Assembly (NCBI GenBank): GCA_900546005.1
Contig: URBJ01000103.1
Coordinates: 1 to 7,416, forward strand
Length of the DNA: 7,416 nucleotides
From: an uncultured Alistipes sp.
Lineage (GTDB): Bacteria > Bacteroidota > Bacteroidia > Bacteroidales > Rikenellaceae
Reading direction: 5' to 3'
Every line of letters starts with the position of its first letter. Within the stretch, counting starts at the first letter, position 1. The position numbers were made by a program, and so were the translations under genes. The notes beneath the pieces were generated by a model, which did no database searches, had not been told where the DNA came from, and saw only the letters and a list, made by a program, of their open reading frames with translations. Below, piece by piece: positions 1 through 6,100 of this stretch.

Positions 1-44
1 ATCTGTTTTAAAATGATTAATCTACTCGATTTTTAAATTGTTTT

Positions 45-74
45 CAAATATACGAAATTTTTTCCGTCACCCAA
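45..74 (-). promoter_or_regulatory. possible divergent Bacteroidota promoter
   Basis: Read on the minus strand, bases 52-45 give TATATTTG, a full match to the Bacteroidota -7 consensus TAnnTTTG. About 19 bases upstream (74-72) lies TTG, a partial -33 element. It would start a transcript near base 38 running out of the left edge. Because the region is very AT-rich, such matches arise easily: TAAATTTG also occurs on this strand at 114-107 without a good -33 partner. The call is therefore tentative. Confidence 0.35.
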
Positions 75-248
75 TATACGCTCCGATAAAATTACTTTCT
101 AGAATTCAAATTTAGGCTGAAACTAAAACACACGACAGATCCTCATTCGTTCTCCTGTCATTGACACCGTCCTACTCAGAAAGTCGAAGGTCTATCCCGT
201 CTCTTTATCTTTTAAATCACACATAGAAACAGAATTGTAATCCAAGCC

Positions 249-280
249 GTTGAATGAATAACGCTTTTTTGTTACCTTTG
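249..280 (+). promoter_or_regulatory. Bacteroidota-type promoter for the prenyl synthase operon
   Basis: GTTG at 249-252 serves as the -33 element and TACCTTTG at 273-280 matches the -7 consensus TAnnTTTG, with a 20-base spacer, which is the usual spacing for the Bacteroidota primary sigma factor. Transcription would begin near 285-290, leaving a leader of about 75 bases before the ATG at 362. The next two genes follow with gaps of only 40 and 15 bases and no promoter of this type was noticed in those gaps, so this promoter probably serves all three. Confidence 0.65.
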
Positions 281-304
281 TGACTTCCGTTATCGGGATC
301 GGAT

Positions 305-346
305 TTTACCTTCAACGGGGTTCGATCCCCCACAAATTTCGGTAAA
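305..346 (+). promoter_or_regulatory. foldable 5' leader of the prenyl synthase gene
   Basis: Within the predicted leader, TTTACC at 305-310 is complementary to GGTAAA at 341-346. Inside this, GGGG at 317-320 can pair with CCCC at 327-330 or 328-331 across a TTCGAT(C) loop. The outer stem ends 15 bases before the start codon. The inner hairpin resembles a tRNA T-arm, but the rest of a tRNA is absent. It may affect mRNA stability or translation, or be chance; no known riboswitch class is recognised. Confidence 0.3.
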
Positions 347-361
347 TAAAAAATATTCGAC

Positions 362-1336
362 ATGTACTCTTTTCGCGAATTAACCGACATCATTGAGAAC
401 GAAATCAAACACCTGAAATACCCAAAGGAGCCCCATCTGCTGTACGAACCGATCGCCTACTCACTCGAGGAGGGAGGGAAACGGATCCGTCCGGTATCGT
501 TGCTGATGGCATGCAACCTCTTTTCCGAAGGGATCGAACAGGCCAAACCGGCCGCATTGGCCATCGAGGTATTCCATAACTTTACGCTGCTCCACGACGA
601 CATCATGGATCGCTCCGATCTGCGGCGCGGCAAGCCTGCCGTACATACCCGTTGGAACGACAATGTCGCCATCCTTTCGGGCGATGCAATGATGATCTAC
701 GCCTACCGCCTGCTCTGTTCGTGCGAAACGCAGATCCTGCCCCAACTGCTCGACATCTTCAACGAAACCGCAATCGGAGTCTGTGAAGGCCAACAGTTCG
801 ATATGGATTTCGAAACGCGCGACGAGGTATCGGTCGACGAATACCTCAACATGATCCGCTTGAAGACCTCCGTTCTGTTGGCCGGAGCGCTGAAAATAGG
901 AGCCGTTTGCGGGGGCGCACAAGAGTGGCAGGCCGAACTGCTGTACAAATTCGGAATCGAGGTCGGGCTTGCATTCCAGCTACAAGACGATCTGTTCGAC
1001 ACGTACGGCGATGCCTCCGTATTCGGGAAGCCGATCGGCGGCGATATTCTTGCCGGCAAGAAGACCTACCTGCTGACCTCTGCTCTGAAAGCCGCAGACG
1101 AACCGACGCGTAACGAGATTCTTGCCCTTATCCACGACAAACAGATCGACGCAGCGACAAAAATCGACTCCGTCCGAAGCATATACGATCGGCTCGGTAT
1201 CCGTCAGTCGACCGAAAAGGCGATCTCCGGGTATTTCCGTGAAGCGGAACTGATCCTGCACCACCTGAATCTTCCCGAGGAGCGTATCGTTCCGCTGCAC
1301 GAATTGGCCGAAAAATTGCTGAAACGAAAAAAATAG
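362..1336 (+). CDS. all-trans polyprenyl (geranylgeranyl-type) diphosphate synthase
   Basis: This is a trans-isoprenyl diphosphate synthase that condenses isopentenyl diphosphate with allylic diphosphates in the cytoplasm. The 324 residues carry the family motifs in order: GGKRIRP at 38-44 (substrate-binding K40 and R43), the first Asp-rich motif DDIMD at 79-83 with R88-R89 following, KTS at 168-170, and QDDLFD at 208-213 as the second Asp-rich motif, then AGKK at 231-234. The first motif is plain DDxxD, without the two-residue insertion of typical bacterial farnesyl diphosphate synthases such as E. coli IspA. A Phe at position 74, five before the first Asp, usually limits chain length, which points to a C15-C20 product rather than C40. 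This is inference; octaprenyl-type activity is not excluded. The ATG at 362 has an AT-rich upstream region without a Shine-Dalgarno sequence, common in Bacteroidota. It is the first gene of a likely three-gene operon. Confidence 0.93.
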   Translation: MYSFRELTDIIENEIKHLKYPKEPHLLYEPIAYSLEEGGKRIRPVSLLMACNLFSEGIEQAKPAALAIEVFHNFTLLHDDIMDRSDLRRGKPAVHTRWNDNVAILSGDAMMIYAYRLLCSCETQILPQLLDIFNETAIGVCEGQQFDMDFETRDEVSVDEYLNMIRLKTSVLLAGALKIGAVCGGAQEWQAELLYKFGIEVGLAFQLQDDLFDTYGDASVFGKPIGGDILAGKKTYLLTSALKAADEPTRNEILALIHDKQIDAATKIDSVRSIYDRLGIRQSTEKAISGYFREAELILHHLNLPEERIVPLHELAEKLLKRKK

Positions 1337-1376
1337 AGAGTAACAACACGAATCGCCTCAACGAGACGAGATACAC

Positions 1377-2639
1377 ATGGAACAGACAATCAGACGCAGC
1401 GAAGTAGAGATCATGGCGCCGGTAGGGAGCTATGAATCCCTGATGGCCGCCATACAGGCACACGCCGATTCGATCTACTTCGGAGTCGAGAAGCTCAATA
1501 TGCGGGCCGGCTCTTCAGCCAACTTTACCCTCGACGACCTCGCCCGGATCGTCGCCATCGCTCGGGAACACGGAGTAAAAACCTACCTGACCGTCAACAC
1601 GATCCTCTATGATCAAGACCTTGAAGAGATGCACCGTGTGCTGGATCGGGCGCTTGCCGAGGGGATCAATGCCGTGATCGCCTCCGATCAAGCCGCCATT
1701 CTGTATGCCCGTTCGATCGGGCTCGAGGTACACATCTCGACGCAGCTCAATCTGTCGAACATCGAATCGGTTGCTTTCTACGCCCAATACGCCGACGTCG
1801 TCGTTCTGGCCCGGGAATTGACTATTCCACAGGTCAAAGCAATCAGCCGTGCGATTCGGGAACGCGACATTCGCGGACCACACGGAGAGCTGCTGCGCAT
1901 CGAAATGTTTGCTCACGGAGCCCTTTGTATGGCAATCTCGGGAAAATGTTATCTGAGCCTGCACGACAATACCTGCTCGGCAAACCGAGGTAGCTGCCGA
2001 CAAATCTGCCGCCGCTCGTACATCGTCCGCGACAAAGAGAGCGGCGAGGAGTTGGAGATCAACAACCACTATATCATGTCCCCCAAGGACCTCTGTACGA
2101 TCGACTTTCTCGACCTGTTTCTGGACGCCGGCGTACGGGTTTTGAAGATCGAAGGACGGGCCCGTTCGGCCGAATACGTCAAACGGGTCGTCGAGTGCTA
2201 CGACGAAGCGTTGCGGGCGATCGAAGCGGGAACCTACACCCCCGAACGTGCCGCTGCATGGAAAGAGCGGCTGAGAACCGTCTTCAACCGGGGATTCTGG
2301 CACGGATACTACATGGGTGAACGGGCCGGAGAGTGGAGCCGACACTACGGTTCATCGGCCACGATGAAGAAGATGTACATCGGAAAGATCACGAACTTTT
2401 TCGCCCGGATCGGAGTTGCCGAGATCCATGTCGAAGCCACGCCGCTTCATGTAGGGGAGTCGGTATTCATCACCGGAGAGACCACTGGTGTGGTCGAATT
2501 CGATGTCGAAGAGATACGCGTGGCACTGAAACCCGAAGAGATGGCCCCGCAAGGAGTTTACTGCTCGGTCAAGACTCCGGTTCCCGTACGACGAGGCGAC
2601 AAATTGTATAAAATGGTTCCGTCCGGAAAAGAAGATTAA
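1377..2639 (+). CDS. U32 family protein, TrhP-like tRNA hydroxylation enzyme
   Basis: This 420-residue protein belongs to the U32 family, named for peptidases but now linked mainly to RNA hydroxylation: TrhP (E. coli YegQ, B. subtilis YrrN/YrrO) makes 5-hydroxyuridine at tRNA wobble U34, and RlhA hydroxylates 23S rRNA. The U32 signature is intact at 176-194, with E176, G181, C184, G189, C191 and S194. The run CSANRGSCRQIC at 200-211 supplies C200, C207 and C211, and C240 follows; four of these cysteines probably bind an iron-sulfur cluster, as in relatives. The text MSPKDL at 234-239 and LKIEGR at 256-261 are also characteristic. The N-terminal half reads as a TIM-barrel-like domain (EIMAPVGSYES near 11-21), and a small C-terminal domain begins near residue 332. 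Length matches TrhP (about 420-450) and not RlhA (about 660). It starts 40 bases after the prenyl synthase stop. Substrate assignment is by family resemblance only. Confidence 0.88.
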   Translation: MEQTIRRSEVEIMAPVGSYESLMAAIQAHADSIYFGVEKLNMRAGSSANFTLDDLARIVAIAREHGVKTYLTVNTILYDQDLEEMHRVLDRALAEGINAVIASDQAAILYARSIGLEVHISTQLNLSNIESVAFYAQYADVVVLARELTIPQVKAISRAIRERDIRGPHGELLRIEMFAHGALCMAISGKCYLSLHDNTCSANRGSCRQICRRSYIVRDKESGEELEINNHYIMSPKDLCTIDFLDLFLDAGVRVLKIEGRARSAEYVKRVVECYDEALRAIEAGTYTPERAAAWKERLRTVFNRGFWHGYYMGERAGEWSRHYGSSATMKKMYIGKITNFFARIGVAEIHVEATPLHVGESVFITGETTGVVEFDVEEIRVALKPEEMAPQGVYCSVKTPVPVRRGDKLYKMVPSGKED

Positions 2640-2654
2640 CCGTTTTTGAACGAC

Positions 2655-3758
2655 ATGAACGATACCGAACATAAACCACAGACGCCTGAATCCGCCAAAA
2701 ATCCATTAGGAAAAATCCGGATATCCAATGCCATCTACCCGATTCTGATCGGACTCGGCGTCGTTGGATACATGTTCTGGAAGGATTTCGACAAGGAGGT
2801 TTTTGCCGGAATCTCGTTTACGTGGCATACGGTGTTCTGGCTCTTTATGGCCGTATTGTTCATGTTCGGCAGAGACATCGGCTACATCATCCGGATCCGT
2901 ATCCTGAGCAACAATCAGCTCTCGTGGTATCAGGCTTTTCGCGTCATCATGCTTTGGGAGTTTACATCGGCCATCACCCCGTCGGCCGTAGGCGGAACCA
3001 GCGTTGCGATCATCTACGTCCACAAAGAGGGGATCAGCGTCGGACGCAGTTCGGCAATCGTCATGCTCACCTCGTTCCTCGACGAGCTCTACTTCATCGT
3101 GATGTTCCCGTTGCTGATCCTGCTGGTCGGTCCCGCCAAACTGTTCGATGCCGCAGCCTCCGGAAACTTCCTGACCCATAGTCTGATGAGCATCGCTCTG
3201 ATCGGTTACTTCCTGAAGTTGGGTTTCGTTCTCATCCTCTCCTATGGACTGTTCATCAATCCGCGGGGACTGAAATGGCTACTGTTGAAAATTTTCAAAC
3301 TGAAACTGCTTCGCAGATGGTATCAAGGAGCCGAACGGACCGGAACCGACATCATCCGTTCGTCACACGAAATACGTCACTACGGTATCAAGTTTTGGCT
3401 CAAAGCCGGAGCCTCGACCTTCTTGTCGTGGAGTTCCCGATATTTGGTAGCCAACGCTCTGATCATGGCTTTCTTCTCGGTCGGAGATCAATTTCTGCTA
3501 TTCGCACGGCAACTGGTCATGTGGATCATGATGCTGATCATGCCTACGCCCGGAGGCAGCGGTTTCGCTGAATACGTATTCAGCTCCTACTGCCGCGATT
3601 TGATCAACATCGCTCCGGAATTCCAACTGGGTGCAGCGACCCTCATCGCCTTGCTCTGGCGTGGAGTGACCTACTACCCCTATCTGGCCATCGGTGTGAT
3701 TATTTTCCCGCGCTGGATCAAGCAAAAATTCATGAAAAAACACAAAGCCGAAAGCTAA
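2655..3758 (+). CDS. UPF0104/YbhN-type flippase-like integral membrane protein
   Basis: A 367-residue, strongly hydrophobic protein of the lysylphosphatidylglycerol synthase transmembrane-region family (UPF0104, YbhN/AglD C-terminal type). Members are polytopic inner-membrane proteins; several are proposed to move or handle lipid-linked substrates, but most have no proven function. Hydrophobic segments lie near residues 25-42, 55-72, 97-120, 133-158, 178-200, 252-275, 284-297 and 326-351. Two conserved family patches are visible: ITPSAVGGTS at 107-116, and MPTPGGSGFAE at 296-306 with the Pro-Gly-Gly near a membrane edge. The N-terminus is short, polar and cytoplasmic in appearance, and the C-terminus is very basic (KQKFMKKHK). 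There is no fused synthase or glycosyltransferase domain, so lysyl-phosphatidylglycerol synthesis is not implied. The ATG at 2655 is preferred; an in-frame TTG at 2646 would add three residues. It lies 15 bases after the U32 gene and ends the rightward operon. Confidence 0.85.
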   Translation: MNDTEHKPQTPESAKNPLGKIRISNAIYPILIGLGVVGYMFWKDFDKEVFAGISFTWHTVFWLFMAVLFMFGRDIGYIIRIRILSNNQLSWYQAFRVIMLWEFTSAITPSAVGGTSVAIIYVHKEGISVGRSSAIVMLTSFLDELYFIVMFPLLILLVGPAKLFDAAASGNFLTHSLMSIALIGYFLKLGFVLILSYGLFINPRGLKWLLLKIFKLKLLRRWYQGAERTGTDIIRSSHEIRHYGIKFWLKAGASTFLSWSSRYLVANALIMAFFSVGDQFLLFARQLVMWIMMLIMPTPGGSGFAEYVFSSYCRDLINIAPEFQLGAATLIALLWRGVTYYPYLAIGVIIFPRWIKQKFMKKHKAES

Positions 3759-3905
3759 CCTTTTCGAGAGTGCTCCGACTGTAGAGATGACACTTTTTCG
3801 GTTTCCTGCTCAATCGACCTCACTCATATCCGAAAAAATCCAATCTTCAGCGACCGACATTTGTTTTTGACTGACCCGCTTCTATAAATCTTACAGACAA
3901 AAAGT
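3759..3905. other. convergent intergenic spacer
   Basis: The rightward and leftward gene clusters end on either side of this 147-base spacer, so transcription terminates here from both directions. No classical GC-rich hairpin followed by a T-run is visible. The best candidate is an inverted repeat, TTTTTCGG at 3794-3801 against CCGAAAAA at 3830-3837, with a long 28-base loop. It could weakly act on both strands, but the evidence is poor. No gene is seen. Confidence 0.5.
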
Positions 3906-4604
3906 TTATTTTTCCAATGTTGATTTCCGACTCTGCAAGATGGCTTCTGCAAACAGCAGATCGGTCGGCGTAGTAATTTTGATATTGGAATAATCACCGT
4001 CACAGAGAGCAACTGTTCGACCCGATGCCTCGACAACGCTCGCATCATCCGTAAATTCACGGGAGTAGGGACGTTCATAGGCCTCCCGCAACCAATCGGC
4101 CCGAAACACCTGAGGGGTCTGGACAACCCGAAACCGCGACCGATCGACAATTCGTCCGGAAGTATCGGGGGTTTCGAGATAACGCAAGGAATCCACCGGA
4201 CGCACAACCGGGATCACTGCCCCGTGCCGCTGCACCTCTTCTACGGTCCGCAGGATCACCTCACGACTGACCAACGGACGCACACCGTCATGCACCGCCA
4301 CCCATTCGGCCTCTCCTATTTGTTCAAGACCGTTCCGGACTGACTCGAACCGGTTCTCTCCTCCGGCACACACCTCGTGAGGCACCTCCAATCTGTACTG
4401 ACGACACAAACTGTTCCACAATGCACGATGCGCCTCCGGCAAAACGAGAATCTGCCGGGCCCGATCCCCTAAGGCCGCCGCGAATGCACGTAGAGTATGA
4501 AACAACACAGGCACCCCATCCAATAGCAAAAACTGCTTCGGCACCTCCGTACCCATGCGCGTACCCTGTCCGCCCGCCACGACGATTACCGCAATCCGGC
4601 TCAT
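3906..4604 (-). CDS. ispD: 2-C-methyl-D-erythritol 4-phosphate cytidylyltransferase
   Basis: IspD catalyses the third step of the non-mevalonate (MEP) isoprenoid pathway in the cytoplasm: CTP plus methylerythritol 4-phosphate gives CDP-methylerythritol and diphosphate. At 232 residues it has the usual length for a single-domain enzyme, not an IspDF fusion. The N-terminal nucleotide-binding loop AGGQGTRMG at 10-18 includes R16, and PKQF at 22-25 supplies K23, the two basic residues that contact CTP phosphates. HDGVRPL at 105-111 gives D106 and R109 (usually HDAARP), DR at 153-154 and TPQ at 162-164 follow, and NIKITTPTDL at 206-215 contains the conserved K208. All key residues are present, so it should be active. 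Its ATG overlaps the TGA of the SDR gene upstream as ATGA, with an AGAGG-type ribosome site inside that gene, which indicates translational coupling. It is the last gene of the leftward operon. Confidence 0.96.
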   Translation of the reverse strand: MSRIAVIVVAGGQGTRMGTEVPKQFLLLDGVPVLFHTLRAFAAALGDRARQILVLPEAHRALWNSLCRQYRLEVPHEVCAGGENRFESVRNGLEQIGEAEWVAVHDGVRPLVSREVILRTVEEVQRHGAVIPVVRPVDSLRYLETPDTSGRIVDRSRFRVVQTPQVFRADWLREAYERPYSREFTDDASVVEASGRTVALCDGDYSNIKITTPTDLLFAEAILQSRKSTLEK

Positions 4605-5659
4605 TGCTCCCTCTGTCTTTTATAATAACGTATCACCCGTTCGAGCGTCTCCCGAATCGGCGTATAAGTAAAACCTACCAAATTTTTCATTCGACTGTTG
4701 TCGTAATACGACTCATCGCAAGCGTTGGCGATCAAAGTCTCCGACAGAATCGGACGCCTACCGAACCATTTATTGAGTAATTTCTCTACCTTATAAATTC
4801 CTGTCAGCACCCTTCGTCCCACCGGAATCAGAGGAGGCCAATGGCCGGAAATCCGTGCTGCCATCGAAAATAATGTTCCGAATGTCAGGTTCTCAGCCGA
4901 TACGATAAACCTCTTCCCGATCGCTTGTGGCATCTCAGCCAAACCAACCGCAGCCCGTGCCACATCCCGTACATCTACATATCCTTTAACCCCGTTCGTA
5001 TAGAATAACCTGCGACGCATGGCATAAGCGACCAAGCGAGAGCTACTGCTGTTCATATCTCCTTCACCGATCACCACCGAAGGGTTGACAATTACCGCAC
5101 GCAATCCCTCAACCATCCCGCGTTGCACTGTATTCTCGGCATAGATCTTACTGACCGAATAAGAAGACCGTCCGACCGGATTACTCAAAATACACGTCTC
5201 ATCGATTGCACGCTGTCCGGGCCGACAAGATCCAAGCGTAGCGATCGAACTGACATGAACCAACAGTCCGACCCCACATCGCAAACAGGCATTGACCACA
5301 TGCGTCGTAATCTCCGTATTGACTGCAACCACCTTTTCGTCCTTTTCCGGATCAAACGTAACAAGTGCCGCACAATGGAACACCACCCCTACCCCCGCAA
5401 GCGCCGAAGCCAACGTATGGGGATTGTTCAATTCAGTCTCACAAAATTCAATCCGGCCGTAATAAGACTCTGCTCCCATGCGGCTCAGCGTTTCACGCAG
5501 TTGTCTGATCCGCCGCATATCTCGCACCAAGAGCTTCACCCGGCATCCCCGTTTCAACAACTCGGCAACCAAATGGCTACCGATCAGTCCGGTTCCCCCG
5601 GTCACCGCTACCCGTTTAGTTTGTAACACATCCGACATCTCATTCTGCTTCATGGCCAT
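4601..5659 (-). CDS. NAD(P)-dependent extended SDR (epimerase/dihydroflavonol reductase-like)
   Basis: An extended short-chain dehydrogenase/reductase of the NAD-dependent epimerase/dehydratase, 3-beta-HSD and dihydroflavonol 4-reductase group; 352 residues from the chosen start. The Rossmann motif TGGTGLIG at 20-27 binds the dinucleotide, HCAAL at 95-99 is the usual NAD-contacting patch, and the catalytic set is S137/S138 with Y167 and K171 (YSVSK). DNS and GFTYTPIRETL near the C-terminus are typical of the substrate-domain end in these proteins. No sugar-epimerase-specific pattern was recognised, so the substrate is unknown. Several in-frame starts exist: 5698, 5659, 5653 and 5638. The 5659 ATG is preferred because AAGGA lies five bases upstream; it overlaps the preceding gene by 20 bases. 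The 5638 ATG, one base after that gene's stop, is the main alternative. The 3' end overlaps ispD by four bases, so involvement in isoprenoid or lipid metabolism is possible but unproven. Confidence 0.85.
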   Translation of the reverse strand: MAMKQNEMSDVLQTKRVAVTGGTGLIGSHLVAELLKRGCRVKLLVRDMRRIRQLRETLSRMGAESYYGRIEFCETELNNPHTLASALAGVGVVFHCAALVTFDPEKDEKVVAVNTEITTHVVNACLRCGVGLLVHVSSIATLGSCRPGQRAIDETCILSNPVGRSSYSVSKIYAENTVQRGMVEGLRAVIVNPSVVIGEGDMNSSSSRLVAYAMRRRLFYTNGVKGYVDVRDVARAAVGLAEMPQAIGKRFIVSAENLTFGTLFSMAARISGHWPPLIPVGRRVLTGIYKVEKLLNKWFGRRPILSETLIANACDESYYDNSRMKNLVGFTYTPIRETLERVIRYYKRQREQ

Positions 5660-6083
5660 TTCGTTCCTTCTCCCAAACAATCTTTTTCCCGAACCCAAGC
5701 CGGTTGTCCGTATATTTAAAATAATCAGGCTCTATTACCCATACATCCACATCCATAAATACCGCAAACGGGAAACGTTTCAGATAAGCCTTACGTGCAC
5801 TCCGCAACCGTTCACCCTTCGGACGTCGCATCGACCCGCGAATCTGCAAACCGCGAATCTGCCCAACAACCGATGTCTCCAATACGATCGAAGCCGCAAT
5901 GCGGTCATTCTGCTCCAACTGGCACACATGAAACGTCTCGGCCGAAGAGGTCACAACAAAAACACGGGCATCAGGGACATAGACATAAAACAAGTTACAA
6001 CAGTGCAACGTATCCGCACCACCCGTGGCAAGCGTCATTACGTGATGTTCTTCGATAAAGGCTTCTATTTTCCGATCCATCAT
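5640..6083 (-). CDS. UPF0306 / YhbP-like protein of the pyridoxamine oxidase fold
   Basis: The 147 residues match the recollected pattern of E. coli YhbP (UPF0306), a member of the pyridoxamine 5'-phosphate oxidase-like split-barrel flavoprotein superfamily. Shared features include a start of the type EEHHVMTLAT, the block IRGLQIRGSMRR at 75-86, RKAYLKRFP near 97-105, and the hallmark FKYTDNRLGFGKK ending in a Trp (residues 121-133). Length is close to the E. coli protein. Family members are presumed to bind FMN or a related cofactor, but no reaction is established, so this is not evidence for vitamin B6 synthesis. There is no signal peptide. Two adjacent ATG codons (6083 and 6080) could start it; the strong AGGAGG-like site lies inside the last codons of the M23 gene, five bases upstream in the operon. 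Its end overlaps the SDR gene, supporting co-translation. Confidence 0.82.
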   Translation of the reverse strand: MMDRKIEAFIEEHHVMTLATGGADTLHCCNLFYVYVPDARVFVVTSSAETFHVCQLEQNDRIAASIVLETSVVGQIRGLQIRGSMRRPKGERLRSARKAYLKRFPFAVFMDVDVWVIEPDYFKYTDNRLGFGKKIVWEKERNGHEAE

Positions 6084-6100
6084 CCTCTCTACTCCTCCTC
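6084..6100 (-). promoter_or_regulatory. strong Shine-Dalgarno inside the end of the M23 gene
   Basis: Reading leftward, GAGGAGGAG (6100-6092) encodes the last Glu residues of the M23 protein and at the same time forms an AGGAGG-like ribosome binding site. The stop TAG follows at once and the YhbP-like ATG comes five bases later. Such a strong site is uncommon in Bacteroidota, where many genes lack one; here it may support re-initiation after the M23 stop. Confidence 0.5.

Larger units (their letters stand above)
1..361. other. AT-rich intergenic region, left edge to first gene
   Basis: No credible coding region was seen on either strand. The stretch is rich in A/T runs and has stops in all frames, with only short open frames. 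It contains the promoter of the rightward gene cluster (249-280), a possible leftward promoter (45-74) and a foldable leader (305-346), each listed separately. Bases 75-240 hold nothing that I can recognise. The leftward promoter, if real, implies a divergent gene beyond the left edge. Confidence 0.8.

Noticed and set aside
160..195. TTGACA sequence near 162-167 as a sigma70-type -35 box
   Set aside because: No TATAAT-like box follows at the right spacing, and Bacteroidota primary promoters use a different consensus.
260..343. tRNA gene suggested by the GGTTCGATCCC T-arm-like sequence
   Set aside because: No matching acceptor stem, anticodon arm or CCA-adjacent end could be drawn around it; only the T-arm resembles a tRNA.
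217..408. 63-codon minus-strand frame over the promoter and start of the prenyl synthase gene
   Set aside because: It overlaps the promoter and the start of a solid gene and has no recognisable motif.
461..922. 153-codon minus-strand frame inside the prenyl synthase gene
   Set aside because: Antisense to intact catalytic motifs of the prenyl synthase, with no promoter or recognisable product.
1515..2345. 276-codon open frame on the minus strand inside the U32 gene
   Set aside because: It is fully antisense to a well-supported gene, its translation shows no recognisable domain, and long antisense frames are common opposite genes with this codon use.
2706..3179. 157-codon minus-strand frame inside the flippase-like gene
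   Set aside because: The translation is a highly charged Asp/Glu/Arg/His mixture expected from antisense of a membrane protein gene.
3749..3766. CGAAAG/CTTTTCG inverted repeat across the stop codon of the flippase-like gene as a terminator
   Set aside because: The stem is short, needs a bulge, is AT-rich and has no T-run after it.
3824..4207. 127-codon minus-strand frame over the 3' end of ispD
   Set aside because: It overlaps ispD in another frame on the same strand, and ispD carries all its conserved residues.
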